Source: Diplodia intermedia
Taxonomy: Eukaryota > Ascomycota > Dothideomycetes > Botryosphaeriales > Botryosphaeriaceae
Assembly (NCBI GenBank): GCA_021495925.1
Contig: JAKEKT010000104.1
Span: forward strand, 1 to 64,000
Reading direction: 5' to 3'
DNA length: 64,000 bases
Shown: piece by piece, positions 1-11,235 of the stretch
Numbering within the stretch: the stretch's first letter is position 1
Layout of the letters: every line of letters starts with the position of its first letter
Position numbers and translations under genes: made by a program
Notes under the pieces: model-generated
Told to the model about the DNA's origin: nothing
The model's database searches: none
What the model saw: the letters and a program-made list of their open reading frames with translations, nothing else

Positions 1-114
1 AACCCTAACCCTAACCCTAACCCTAACCCTAACCCTAACCCTAACCCTAACCCTAACCCTAACCCTAACCCTAACCCTAACCCTAACCCTAACCCTAACC
101 CTAACCCTAACCCT
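1..114. repeat. Telomere repeat tract (CCCTAA strand)
   Basis: Nineteen perfect AACCCT units run from the first base, followed by a degenerate AAACTAACCCTAAAC stretch to about 128. This is the C-rich strand of a TTAGGG telomere read inward, so the window starts at a true chromosome end. The vertebrate-type unit is also the usual one in filamentous ascomycetes. Confidence 0.98.
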
Positions 115-547
115 AAACTAACCCTAAACGCGATATTAATTCTTATTATTAATTCTTAATTTTTATTAAAATAGACCTCTCTAACTCTCTAAAATTAGTA
201 TTAGCTAATAATAAAAGTAACTTTTAAAGATATATTTAATAGCGAACTAGCTATTTAAGAGAAAAAAATTTAAATATAAAACTATAAATATATAAAAATA
301 AAATAAAGAGTTTATTACTAGATAGTAATAAGACTTAAATTAATAAATAAATAAATTTTTAAAAGATTTATCTCTATTAGTAAGACTAAAAAAAAAGAAA
401 TTATATATTAAATATTATATAGCTAGTACGTAATTCGCGTAGACTATATATATAAATTATAGATCTATTATATAAACTATATAGAATTCTTATATAATAA
501 GAATCTTATTTATTAATTTTAATAAGTAGATTTTCTTAAAAAAATTT
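115..547. other. AT-rich RIP-mutated subtelomeric DNA, no gene
   Basis: Very AT-rich sequence with frequent TA and CG but almost no CA or TG dinucleotides, as expected after repeat-induced point mutation. No open frame of useful length is seen. It may be the mutated 3' untranslated part of the LINE whose tail follows at 548-610, but I cannot align it to the full-length copy. Confidence 0.7.
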
Positions 548-610
548 TATCTTTAATAGTCTTAGACTCTAGAGAGACGTTAAACTAAATAAATAAAAAA
601 TAAATAAATA
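548..610 (+). repeat. 3' end of a second LINE copy
   Basis: This 63-base block matches 7160-7220, the 3' end of the full-length LINE. Only three differences fall in the first 48 bases, two of them C/T changes. Both blocks run into an (AAAT)n tail. It is best read as the 3' terminus of another, probably 5'-truncated, copy lying between the telomere and the full-length element. The limited length of similarity leaves some doubt. Confidence 0.6.
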
Positions 611-696
611 TAGTAGAAGCTATAGCTAAGTATTAGAGCGCGAAAGAAGTTAAATATACGAAGATAAATAAGATATCGCTTATACTTATACTACTA

Positions 697-710
697 CGAG
701 CGCTAGATAC
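697..710 (+). repeat. Target-site duplication, 5' copy
   Basis: CGAGCGCTAGATAC here is identical, base for base, to 7221-7234 on the far side of the LINE. A perfect 14-base direct repeat that abuts the (AAAT)n tail at the 3' side is the expected product of target-primed reverse transcription, and it fixes the ends of the element. Confidence 0.85.
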
Positions 711-3700
711 TTTAAAAATATACCTTTAAATTCGACCCTCGAGAATTACGCTAAGACCGATACCGTTCGAAAGCCCTCGATTTTCTTAGCTAGAATCTTA
801 ATTCTTAGCTTCGTAGACGTACGCGCTATTACGTAGTACGTGAAAGAAGAGGTGTTCTAGATAGTACTAGACTAGCTAGAACTTCGTAGCCCTCTCTATT
901 CTTAAAAATTACTCGAATTCGCACTAAATTATATATAGAGTATTATACGATACTAAGAAATTCGTTCTCGAATTTATATTATAATAGCTTCTTTCTACGC
1001 CCGGAAATTCTACTTTAAAGTCTACTAGAAGCCTCTTTCTTAGGCCTTACTAAAGAGTTTTACGTGTATAGATAATTCGATCGGCTCGAGCTTTATACTA
1101 AGATATTTCTCGGCCTTCTAAAACCTTTAACGTTTATATCGACCTTATCGGCCTCTTCGTTTACTTTTAGAAAGTAAGTAATTAAGAAAAACCCCCGCTT
1201 CGGCCTAGACTTCTTTTATTTACGGCTTAGTTTAGATAAAACTAAAGCCGATAATTTATTTTCTAGTTCTTTTCTTCTATTTATATTCCTCTCTACACGT
1301 TTTTCTTTTAGAAAGAGCTTAGAAATTTTTCTTTTAAATCTAGAATAGCTTCTTCGAAGTAGAATTCTTCTTTCTTAAATCCTACTCTATTTCTCTTAGT
1401 ATAGGTAGAGGACTTCGAGGCTATAGATATAACTATAAAAAACTTTAAGAAACTCTCGACTACGCTTACCTCGCTATTAAGAATCGCTATTTCGAAGCCT
1501 TCGACCTTCGAATCTATAAAAGAACTATTCGTTTAAGAGGGCCTATTTAAACGACGCGCTTTAATAGTTATTCTAACTTCTCTAATAAAGAGAAAGAGCG
1601 AATTATCTATCTTTCGCTTTATCTTCTACTAAGAAAGCGAGAAAAGTATAATACTTTTGTTAAAAACTATATAAGAGGCTATTAATTAGTCTCTTAGTCT
1701 TCTTATTATAGTCGCGAACCTCTTAAAGACTAAAAAAGAATAGAGATCTATTTTAGATCTAATTAAAATTATACGATAGTTTATTAAAATCGAAAGAACC
1801 GCGAATAAAGTCGACTTAATTCTCGCTACGTAGATACGAACTCTAGAAAAGACCGCGGTAGATCTCGCGAAAACTACGAGAATTCTCTTAAAGTCTATTA
1901 CTATTTCTCTCTCGAAGTAGCCCTCGTAGAGGCCTACGTACGCGAATACGTAATTAGTTCGCTCTACGTAGAGGCCTATCGTAGTATCGAGCTAGCCGAC
2001 GTCTACGTACGCCTCTACGACGATAAAGGCCTTAATAAACGTAGACGAGTTTACTTTCGTCTTAGAGAAAAAGTAGAAGAACCTCGCGTAGAAGACTTTC
2101 GTGTCTAAGAAGACTACTCGCTAAGTAGTTCTTATCTTAGCTACGAAAATTAGAGACCTCTCGTCGTTTAGTCTACGTAACGTCTTTAATAAGACATTCT
2201 CGAACTAGTAAAATAAGAATAGACTCGTTATTACTACGGTCTCTCTTTCTTTAAAAAAGAACCTTATTCTTACCGCGTATAAGCTCTTCTTTATCGAATT
2301 TCTTTTAAAGAATAAGGCTATAATTAACTAGATTATTTCTACTCGATTAATTACGAAGAACCGCACGTAGTTTAAAGTAGTAGTATACGGCGTGTCTACG
2401 CGGGACTTCTCTACTCTCTCTCGCGAGAAGTTTAGAGAGGTTATTTAATTTAAAGTTACTATCTTTAATCTTAAGTTTAAGGTTATCGATACTCTCTACT
2501 AGCTTACGCCGAAGGCGATAAGAGAAAAACGACTACGATTCTCGCTTATTCTAGTCTTTAAGATCGAAGATAAGGCCCGCTAGACTATCTTAAGACGCTT
2601 CTTTATTAAGGGCGTCTTCTATAAGACTAAAAAGCTTAAAGGGCCGAGAAACGCCCTAAAAAACTCTAAATAAACTTATTTTTAATAAGTTCTTTACGAG
2701 TTCTATAAGCTAACTTAAATAGAAGTATTTTGATAACGAAATCTATTCTAGATATTATAGTAGAGTTAAAGATAGACCTCGTTCTATACTAAGAATCGTA
2801 TATCTTACTTTACGAGAACTCGGGCTTTCGATCGATTAATTACCTCTCGTTCGTCTAAATTCTATCGGTCTATTCTTTCGATCTAAGGCCTTAAATATTA
2901 ACCTACGTTTTCCGCTTTCTTAGGAAAATAGAGGTGAATTTAGAGGTCGAATTCTAGTAAAGTTCTAATCTAATAGTTTTAAGTATAGAGTAGCGTAAGT
3001 CTAAGTTTAAGCTACTTAACTTATATAACTAGAAGAATTAAACGAGTAACGATTTTTAATATACTCTAGAACGCGTTCTATAATAGTAACTACTTAGAAC
3101 GTAGGCTATAGTTACTAAGGATTTTAATATTTATTATCTCTAATAGAATTCGAAATCTTTTCTCTCGTCTAACGCTAATCGGCTAGTCGAATAGTTTAAA
3201 GAAAATAATCTATCTCTTCTAAATAAAGAAGAGAAAGATATCTTTTATCGTCTCTATTTAGAAAGAGAGACGGTTATCGATCTTACGCTAGCTACGTCGG
3301 CTTTAGCTAATAGAATTATCGACTAGTAAACGATTACGGACTTCGGGTTCGATTATAAGATAATTCTATTTAGTTTAGAATCGATAGACTATACGGGACC
3401 TTCTACGATAGCTACTATTACTAGATTTAATACGGAAAAGGCCGACTAGCCTAAGTTTTAAGAAATCTTTAAATAATAGATAGAGACGATAGTATTTAAA
3501 GCTCTAAAAAGCTTAGAATTAAACCCTCTATCGAAAGATATCTCTAAAAACTTAATAGAAGGTTCGATCCGCTAAATACTCGCGTTAGATATCTTAAAAA
3601 TAAGCCTTAACTAGGCTATATTTACTGCGGTAGACCTTTCTATTTTCTAATTAAAACTAGAAGCTCGTTCTAAACTATAGTAGTTAGACGAGCTTTTAGA

Positions 3701-6700
3701 AGAACGAAGACGACTATAAAAAGAGACTAACGCTTTTAAATCTCTACGTACGAAAGAAAATAAGCGGCGATACTTAAATAATCGAAATATCTACTTTAAA
3801 GCGATTAAGAGGGCTAAACGCGAATACTAGAATTCGTTTCTAGAAAAAGAAACCCTCGAGACTATCTTTAAGACTATAGCTTATACTAAGCCTAGAACGC
3901 ATGCTAGAATCTCTAAGATTAGCCACGATACGCATGCGAGAAAACGTCTAGAAGATAGTTTTAAGAGAAAGTATTTAGTTCTTAGAAAGAAGCTCTTTTC
4001 GCCGTTCTCTTCTACCGTCTCTTTTAACTAGTAAAGCTACGTCTCTAAACGCTAAAACTAGTCGAAGCTTAGTTTAAGAAAAATTAAGAACGCGTGCTTT
4101 ACGTAAATTAAAGAAAAAACGCCGAAACTAGACGCTATTACGTAAGAGATTATTACTTATACGTTTAGAGCGAAGCCCGGCGCCTTTAATAAGGTCTTTT
4201 CTACGCTATTCGCCTACGAATATTATTCTACGGGCTAACGTACGGCTACTAGAGTAATTCTAAGTAAGAAAAAGAGCGATATCGCGAATTTAAAGTTCTA
4301 TCGTATTATTTCTCTTCTTAATTATCTTAGAAAAGTACTAGAACGAATTACGGCTAAAAGACTAGACTATTTAGTGAAGACCTTCGATCTTCTTTACTAT
4401 ATCTAAATTAAGAGAAGATTAAAGAAATCCGCGATTAACGTCGTAATACTTTTATCGAATAAAGTAGAGAAGAATCGTTATTTTAAACGTAAGACCTTCG
4501 TACTTTTTCTCGATATTAAAAGCGTCTTTAACTACGTAGCCGAAGAATAACTTCTAGCTATAATAGCTCGAATTAGTATGCTAATTAATCTACTTATATA
4601 GATAAAGTCGTTTATATCTATATAAATATTAAGCCTCGCGTTTAACGAAGAAGAAGAAGAGTTTAGTCTAATTAAGATAAATATTTTATAAGAAAGTCTA
4701 GTCTCTTCTATTCTTTTTCTAATCTATCTTTAAGAGATATTTTTCGTCTCTAAGACTTCTTTTCTCTCTTATATCAACGATATTACGATAATAGCTAGCT
4801 TCGATAGCTAGAAAAGTAATAAGAAGATATTAGAGAAGAAGACGAAAAGACTCTTTACGTAAGACTATAAAAACTATATTAAATTCGATCTTAAGAAGAC
4901 GAAGCTTATATACTTTACTTATTCTTTTAAAGAGAACTCGAAATTCCGCTCGATCTCTATTATCTTATCTACGGAGAATATAGTAGAATCGAAGAACTAG
5001 ATTAAGTGGCTAGAAATTTACTTCGACTACGGGTTTATCTTTAAGACGCACGTATCTAAAAGAATTAGCTAGGCTTATTTAGTCTTCTATCGTCTCTCTA
5101 GACTTACTAACGTTAAGAGAAAGCTCTTTCTTTACGTAGTTCGTTAGCTTTATTTAGCTTACGTAACTACGGTTATAGACTACGGCTTTAAAATCTACTA
5201 GAAAAACTAGAGGCGGTTTACTCGTTAATTAAGAGTTCTTTAGAATCTTATTCTATAAAAGATTCTAGAGGTTTTTAAAACCGCCTCTATAATTTCTCTA
5301 GAAATAGAGAGTAAAATTCTATTAGCGAATATTCGTCTAAACGAGCGGTTATAAAAATACGCTCTTAGAATAAATTTACTCGAAGAATTCTATTCTCTTC
5401 GAATCGAACTAGAGAAGATAAATCTAGACTAACGAGAAATAGAAACGCCTACGTAGTTAGAGAAGATTAAGCTTCTTTTTAGAGAGTAATTTACTCTTTT
5501 AGAAGAAGTCGACTTCTTCTACTTTCTATCGTAGGCTATTAATCTTTTCTACGCGACTACGGTTAGCTCTCTAAATAAAGAGAAGTAGGCTTCGGCCTAC
5601 GTATTTAATATTAAGAAGGCACTCTCTAATTAAATAGCTATCTACTTCGACGCTTTCGTTCTATCTTCGAGTAAAAATATAGATATTAGAGTAGTAGTTT
5701 TCGACTTTAGCTAATCTAAAGAGAATTCGACGCGCTAGATTTATAAGAACCTCGGTTCGAAGAATCTAGTATATAACGACGAGATAGAAGGGCTAGTAAT
5801 AGCCCTTAACTACGCCGTTAGAAGTCGGGTCTACGATAAGAATATTAGAATCTACGCGAATAACTAGGCCGCGATTCTATGACTAAAGAAGCCCTCTAAT
5901 ACGCTCGAATAAGATCGATAGATTCGGGCTATTAGCTTAGCTAAAAAGCTAAGAGATAGAGAAAATATCGTCTCTCTAGAATAGTACTCTAGTTATAAGA
6001 ACGTTCTAGATAACGAGTACGTCGATTAACTCGCTAAAAGCGCTATAAAGTATTCTATTAGAAGAGCTTCTACTTCTCTAAGCTTCTATCGAAGTAAGAT
6101 TAAGTAGAAGATCTACGAAGAGTAGAAAAAGAAGCTTAAATCGACGGCGAACTCGCTCTATAAACGCATCTTTAATTTAGAGATAGAGCGGCGGCTTAAA
6201 TCTTCTACGAAAGTTAGAGAAATAGCCTTCGTCTTTTACTAGCTAAAGATAGAATACGAATACTTTAAGTTCTATCTTTACCGTCTTAATCACGCCGAAA
6301 ATAACTAGTATAGATATAGCCGTACGACTAGATAGATACTACGCTATCTACTTCTCTTCTATTCTCTTTATAGAAACCTTCGAATTCTCTTAAAAGACGG
6401 GCTAAAGAAGAATCGGCTCGAACTATTAAATCTCTTTTTCTTAACTCTAGAAGCTAGCTTAACGGCTAAGTTCTTAGAATAAATAAAGATTACTACTAGA
6501 CGGTAATAGTTAAATAACTTGCCTAACGAGGTCTAAATACGTACCGCTATACGCTTATTTATACTTATTTTCTTTATTTTTCTTCTTTTATTCTCTTCTT
6601 TAGCTTCTTCTTATTCTCGGTACTCTCGCCGCGTTCGATTTAGAGTAAAAACGGGCAAGAACTATAGAAAAACAACTAAATAGCGGATATTTAAGCTAAA

Positions 6701-7220
6701 GTAGCCGTTACTACTAGTATCTACGGCTGCCTAGTATAGTTAGTAACTAAGCTAACGAAGTTAAAAAGCTAGAGTTCGAATTTCGATCGAGTAATCTCTA
6801 TTTAGAGCTCTTTTTTATCTAGATTTAGAAGTAGAGTTATATAGCTAGTTTACTAGTAGTAATACTTCGGCTAGTTATAATAAATAGTAAGCGAGTATCG
6901 ATCTTCGATAGAAGAAAGCTAAACGAATCTAACTAGCCGAAAAGACTCTCTCTAAGAAGAGAACTTACTTACTATACTTTTTATTTCTATTTTATCGCTC
7001 TTTAAGATCTTACTTTACTTTCTTTATTCTCTTAACTTTTTATACGCTCTCTATTTTTCTTAAGCTTTTAAGCGTATCGTTTCTAGTACTCTTCTAGAAT
7101 CCCCCCCGGCATATATATATTTAGATATATAGATAGAAGCGGATCCCTCTAGAGAAGTCTTATCTCTAATAGTCTAAGACTCTAGAGAGACGCTAAACTA
7201 AATAAATAAATAAATAAATA
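711..7220 (+). mobile_element. Tad1-like non-LTR retrotransposon (LINE), RIP-inactivated
   Basis: A 6.5-kb element in + orientation. One reading frame (codons starting at positions divisible by 3) carries all ORF2 landmarks in order. An APE-type endonuclease shows a DFN block at 3120 and a VIDLTLAT block near 3275. The reverse transcriptase has FLDIK near 4509 and YIND, in place of YVDD, at 4770. An RNase H domain follows, with YFDAF at 5643, NDEIEGL near 5775, and an IYANN block near 5850. A GNERVDELAK-like stretch read as DNEYVD lies near 6009. Many in-frame stops occur but no frameshift between these landmarks. Together with CA/TG depletion this says the copy died by RIP rather than by indels. 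The 711-2900 part probably held ORF1 but is too altered to recognise. It ends in an (AAAT)n tail. Confidence 0.88.
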
Positions 7221-7234
7221 CGAGCGCTAGATAC
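7221..7234 (+). repeat. Target-site duplication, 3' copy
   Basis: Perfect match to 697-710, starting directly after the (AAAT)n tail of the LINE. It marks the 3' insertion border. AT-rich sequence continues only to about 7270, so RIP leaked little beyond the element. Confidence 0.85.
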
Positions 7235-7971
7235 GATAAGCGGCTAGATTCTACTAGATAATAAGAATATGTGCACTTATCGTAGGGGCAGCGGCAGCTG
7301 CTATGTCTAAAGCCGCTCGTGCTGGTTATAGACGAAGCGACGGCCGCGATTAACGCCGACACGGCCGCTAGCATCTAGCACCACCTGCGCGCCTAGCCCT
7401 GCACTACCATCCCCGTCGCTCACCACTTGGCTAGCGTCGTCGACTGCGACCGCGTCATGGTGCTTGGCGTAGGTCACGCCGTCGGTGCTCGGCGCAGGTC
7501 ACGCCGTCGGTGCTCGGCGCAGGTCACGCCGTCGGTGTCCGGCGCAGGTTACGCCGTCGAGGTCGGCCGCTCTTTAGTAGGAGCAGCATTGTCTCTCGGT
7601 TGCCTAAGCTCTTTCTCCGCCCTGTTATCGCTGTTGCGCGTGCATCAGCAGCGCGCCACTTTCCATCGGCCTCGTAATCCCGAGCTCCATCGTCTTCGCT
7701 CCGCCCGTCAGCAGCTGCCGCCCGACTGCCGCCTCGATGATGAGGCGCTTCCAGTTGGTCTACGAGAGGATGGTGTGGTGCTTTCAACTGGGTTCAGATA
7801 TCAAGGTTGTTTAGCTGGTCCGTGCATGCTTGGAGTAACCCGGCGAACATATCCAGGTCCGTTGCATATCCGGGTCCGATGTGGAAGCTGTGAACGAAGA
7901 ACGAGGAACGAAGAACAGAGTTGAAAGTGGATCGTACGCCGGCCGCCCGTAGTTATCAGCGCGCGTGGTAG
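7235..7971. other. Transition from RIP-mutated DNA to GC-rich DNA
   Basis: Base composition switches abruptly near 7270 from AT-rich to GC-rich. The stretch holds a 25-base tandem repeat (7456-7555) and otherwise only short arginine-rich or low-complexity open frames on both strands, none of which looks like a gene. It is the 5' flank of the TIG-domain gene that starts at 7972. Confidence 0.6.
7456..7555. repeat. 25-bp minisatellite, four units
   Basis: Four adjacent 25-base units of the type GTCGGTGCTCGGCGCAGGTC+ACGCC, the middle two identical and the outer two with a few changes. The period is not a multiple of three, which argues against a protein repeat. Confidence 0.85.
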
Positions 7972-9441
7972 ATGAGGAAACTCAAATTAGACGCGAAACC
8001 GTTGGGTAACCCCACCGGAACAATGAACAGCCCCATCAACTTTCTCCCTTCGCCCGAGGACATTTTGCCTTTTGCTTTTGCGGACCAGTGCCATGAAGAC
8101 ACATTGCAGCCATTTTGGACACTGCACGCCGAGGACCACAATGACCACAAGCAGCCGCCAGCGTTGCACGTGTATCACAGTGTGAACACGTCGCGAGTGG
8201 AGACTCAGATCTGGATTCAGCTGACCCTGAGCCCTCTACCGGATGGCGTCACCAAGCTGCACCTTCAGCGCAATACGCTCGGCAGGCCGAAGCTGCTGGC
8301 GAAGGAGGAAGAGAGAGTAAAGTCTCCCGACACGTTGGAGCTCCACACATTTCTGGTGCGGGGGAGCGCAATGAGGGACGAAGTCAACAGGCTACGGGCT
8401 TTCGAGGCCGCTGCACATCGAGCCCAGCAGCGAGAGGGGGAGGTCAAAGACGTATTACCGACCGAACACGGGGGAGAGGTGCGTATCTGCGAGCGCTGCA
8501 AGTTTCGCGAGCGTAAGCGAGTGTTGCGAAGGGTCCGGATGGACAAAGGGCAGGACTCATGGGACGAGTTTGAAGATGAGCGCGTGGTAGTCTTCAACGA
8601 CTCGGAGTACAAGAGGTGGGAGCCGCCATTGTCCGTGGGAGCCGGAGAGGGGGCCATGCAGGTGCAGCTCCCGATGCGGATAGCGTGCTACTGCCGCCAC
8701 CATCAAGAACAAGCCGGGTTCTGGTACAGTACATGCTCCATGGATATGCATGCATGGAATGCTAAGCACCGCAGCAGTGTCATCTTTACCATTGTGGATT
8801 ACAAGGGCAACAAGGTTGCTCAGCGCATGACGAACCCCATTCTCATGACAGACCGACACAAGAGCATTTCCCAACCCAGCCCGAGCCCTTCAAGCTGCAA
8901 GCGGATTGCCTCGTCAACGCCGTCCACCAGCTCCTCGCCTGGCAACGACCTTTGCATCATCGCCGAAGACTCCCCTCGTACACCTCCCACGGGGGAGCCC
9001 AAGCGACGGAAAATTGGCTCCACCAGCCACACCAGCCGCCATGGCCGATCCCTCAAGGATGCAAACTCGGAAATCCAGGCTCTACTATCCTTAACAGATC
9101 CACCACAGGCCGCATCTCTGCTCGCAGCAGCGACGGAAGAGCACGGGCCGCACTCGCCCACAAGTTCGCCGCGAATATACAAAATCGTCCCCCCGCAGTG
9201 CCCCAAGCACGGCGGATGCGAGGTCGTCTGCCTCGGCGAGAACTTCGACCGCAACGTCCAGATCGCTTTCGGCGGCAAACTCGCCCTCACGACTACTTTC
9301 TGGAACAGTCAAACTGTTGTTTGCATGGTTCCTCCGTCTGGGTTCGCTGGGCTGGTGCCGGCCTCTGTGTGCTCCGATCCGCAGGCGTTGGATTCGGCGT
9401 TCAACCCGTCGATTGCGTTTATGTATGTCGATGGTGGCTAG
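7972..9441 (+). CDS. Truncated MGA2/SPT23-like protein with IPT/TIG domain
   Basis: Single-exon 489-residue protein. Residues about 165-290 carry the Cys-rich core typical of fungal MGA2/SPT23 membrane-tethered regulators (RICERCKFRERKR, later RIACYCRHH and FTIVDYKGNKVAQ). A Ser/Thr/Pro-rich linker with a KRRK basic patch follows. An IPT/TIG immunoglobulin-like fold starts near residue 398 (IYKIVPPQCPKHGGCEVVCLGENF). Full-length family members exceed 1000 residues and add ankyrin repeats and a C-terminal membrane segment. Both are absent here, because the frame stops right after the TIG domain. Family role: activation of fatty-acid desaturase genes after proteasomal release. This copy lacks the anchor, so it could be a constitutively soluble form or a subtelomeric duplicate decaying from its 3' end. 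The ATG used is the first in the open frame; Met18 is an alternative. Confidence 0.75.
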   Translation: MRKLKLDAKPLGNPTGTMNSPINFLPSPEDILPFAFADQCHEDTLQPFWTLHAEDHNDHKQPPALHVYHSVNTSRVETQIWIQLTLSPLPDGVTKLHLQRNTLGRPKLLAKEEERVKSPDTLELHTFLVRGSAMRDEVNRLRAFEAAAHRAQQREGEVKDVLPTEHGGEVRICERCKFRERKRVLRRVRMDKGQDSWDEFEDERVVVFNDSEYKRWEPPLSVGAGEGAMQVQLPMRIACYCRHHQEQAGFWYSTCSMDMHAWNAKHRSSVIFTIVDYKGNKVAQRMTNPILMTDRHKSISQPSPSPSSCKRIASSTPSTSSSPGNDLCIIAEDSPRTPPTGEPKRRKIGSTSHTSRHGRSLKDANSEIQALLSLTDPPQAASLLAAATEEHGPHSPTSSPRIYKIVPPQCPKHGGCEVVCLGENFDRNVQIAFGGKLALTTTFWNSQTVVCMVPPSGFAGLVPASVCSDPQALDSAFNPSIAFMYVDGG

Positions 9442-10420
9442 CGTGGTATGCACGGAGAGGTAAATGATTAGTGGGTTCTGGAGTGCTGGTGGTGGTCCTC
9501 GGCCATCAGTCAGCAGAAGCAGTCGGATTGGGTCAACTGCTACGTTGCGTCCAGGTATTCTTGCGGTGCGGAGCGAGGCCGCATCGGAAACCGTATCCTT
9601 CCTCTAACATCTATCCTCTACCATCCCATATCGTAAAAGCCTCCTTGCGCATTCACGGCCTCATCCACGATTGCTTCACATCTTACTTTTAGAGACCATT
9701 TTCAACACCGGCTCTCTTTTCGTCCCCGCTACGTGGTATTCTCGAATGTAAGCAAAATCCGTCGAGAATGGCACGTTTTCGCCGTCTCAAAGGATGAAGC
9801 GACTTGTCAGTGTACATGTAGCAGTTGGATGACTTTTTCTCGCACCGCGGTCATCTAGGCGAGATATTTACGGGAAGACAGGGGTACGAGGGGCTGTTGT
9901 TGTAGTTGGAGGACTATAGCGAGCCGTTCGAAAGATTAAACAACCCGTAGGTTTTTAATAATGAAGCTTAATTCAACGATAGTGATCTAGCAAAAAAGGA
10001 TGCATCTTTTTAAACCACTCTAAACAATATAGGCAACAGGATCTAGAAGTAAAAGAAGATCGAAAGGTCCGGATAAAATCCCCACAATGGCTCCGAGGTC
10101 CATTCATATTTATGTTTTTTCTTTTAGTACCATCGCTTCTACATTCGGATGGCAGCTTACAGGCAAACAATTAGTACGGAGGATCAGTGGCTTGCCGCCC
10201 TTCGCGGATACGGGAATCCCGACCACCGACCGGCTTCCCGCATGCGGCAAGGCACGCGGAGAGGAAGGGCTGGAACAACGCCTATTTATACGTCAACACC
10301 TGATCACCATCGCAAGAATTTCCACCACCACCACCACCCCGCCTCCGCCGGCATTCCATTCCGACAAGACAAACAAGACGAAAGAAGCCACCTCGGTCTC
10401 ACCGTCCACCGACCACAACC
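9442..10420. other. Intergenic, no gene recognised
   Basis: No continuation of the ankyrin or transmembrane part of an MGA2-like protein could be found in any frame downstream of the TIG gene. The remainder holds only short open frames with no recognisable motif. The end of the stretch is the promoter of the small membrane protein at 10421. Confidence 0.5.
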
Positions 10421-10846
10421 ATGACCTCCACCTCCACCTCCACGCCTTCCCTCGCCCTCGCCATCAGCCTCGCCATCGGCGCCACGAGCATCGCAAGCGG
10501 CTGCACCGCGCTGACGCAGACGACGGGGCCGGGGTTCGCGCGGCGGTTCGGGCTCCCCGAGCGCGCGTCGTGGTACCACTTCATGGGGGCCGCGGGCGCG
10601 CGCGACGTCTCGGCCGGGCTGTGCGTCGTCGCGTTCGGCCTGCGGCGCGACTGGCGCGGCGTCGGCACCGTGCTGGTGTGCGGCACGGTGGCGGGGCTCG
10701 TCGACGCCATCATCACGTGGAGACATGGGCTCGGGCGGGCGAGCTGGGGGCATCTGGTCGCGACGGTGGTGTTTGGAGGGGTGGGGGTCCTGTTGCTTGG
10801 GGGTGGGGATGAGGTGGCGGCGGCGGCGGCGGAGGTGCTGGGTTGA
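10421..10846 (+). CDS. Small four-helix membrane protein, DUF4267-like
   Basis: Intronless, 141 residues. After a Ser/Thr-rich start there are four hydrophobic segments, near residues 10-30, 50-70, 80-100 and 110-130. Between segments one and two lies FGLPERASWYHFMGAAGARD; the ARD..AG and later GLVDAI patterns fit the DUF4267 family of small integral membrane proteins. No biochemical role is known for the family. Neighbours are unrelated in function (a TIG protein upstream, a secreted cysteine-rich protein convergent downstream). Codon use is strongly GC-biased, like the rest of the non-RIP part. I am fairly sure it is a gene and less sure of the family. Confidence 0.72.
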   Translation: MTSTSTSTPSLALAISLAIGATSIASGCTALTQTTGPGFARRFGLPERASWYHFMGAAGARDVSAGLCVVAFGLRRDWRGVGTVLVCGTVAGLVDAIITWRHGLGRASWGHLVATVVFGGVGVLLLGGGDEVAAAAAEVLG

Positions 10847-11235
10847 TGGGCGGGGTGCTGGAAACTTGGGGGATCTTTTCGTCGAATGTGTGGGAAATTG
10901 TATGTAGGTGCTTCTCGGGCTAGTCTTGGGCGTACGTCCCGTGAGTGAAGAGTATGCGACGTGGCAATTGACTCTGACGTCGAGCCCTGGCGGTATGCAA
11001 TTACATTCGTGATTGAGTTCTTCTATCACCGGAAGCATGATCGTACTCCCGGTGCCCGGACGAACAGATGCGACAAGGTCCATGAAGATATTGAACATGT
11101 CTTCCGACCAATCCCTCGAACTGTACTCTCTCTTACCGTCTACCTTCTCCCACCCCTCATGTTTTCCCATCTTGACCGTATCTGGCATGCATGCAACTCC
11201 CAGACATCCAGCTCAGTCCAATCAGAAGATGCCGT

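Noticed and set aside
548..7220. Reading the 60-base repeats as LTRs of an LTR retrotransposon
   Set aside because: The repeats are too short, end in (AAAT)n tails, and the internal sequence is LINE-type (APE endonuclease, RT, RNase H). A target duplication at 697/7221 fits a LINE instead.
10087..11188. Long Arg/Pro-rich open frames on both strands around the small membrane protein
   Set aside because: They overlap the DUF4267-like gene in other frames and have composition typical of GC-rich shadows.
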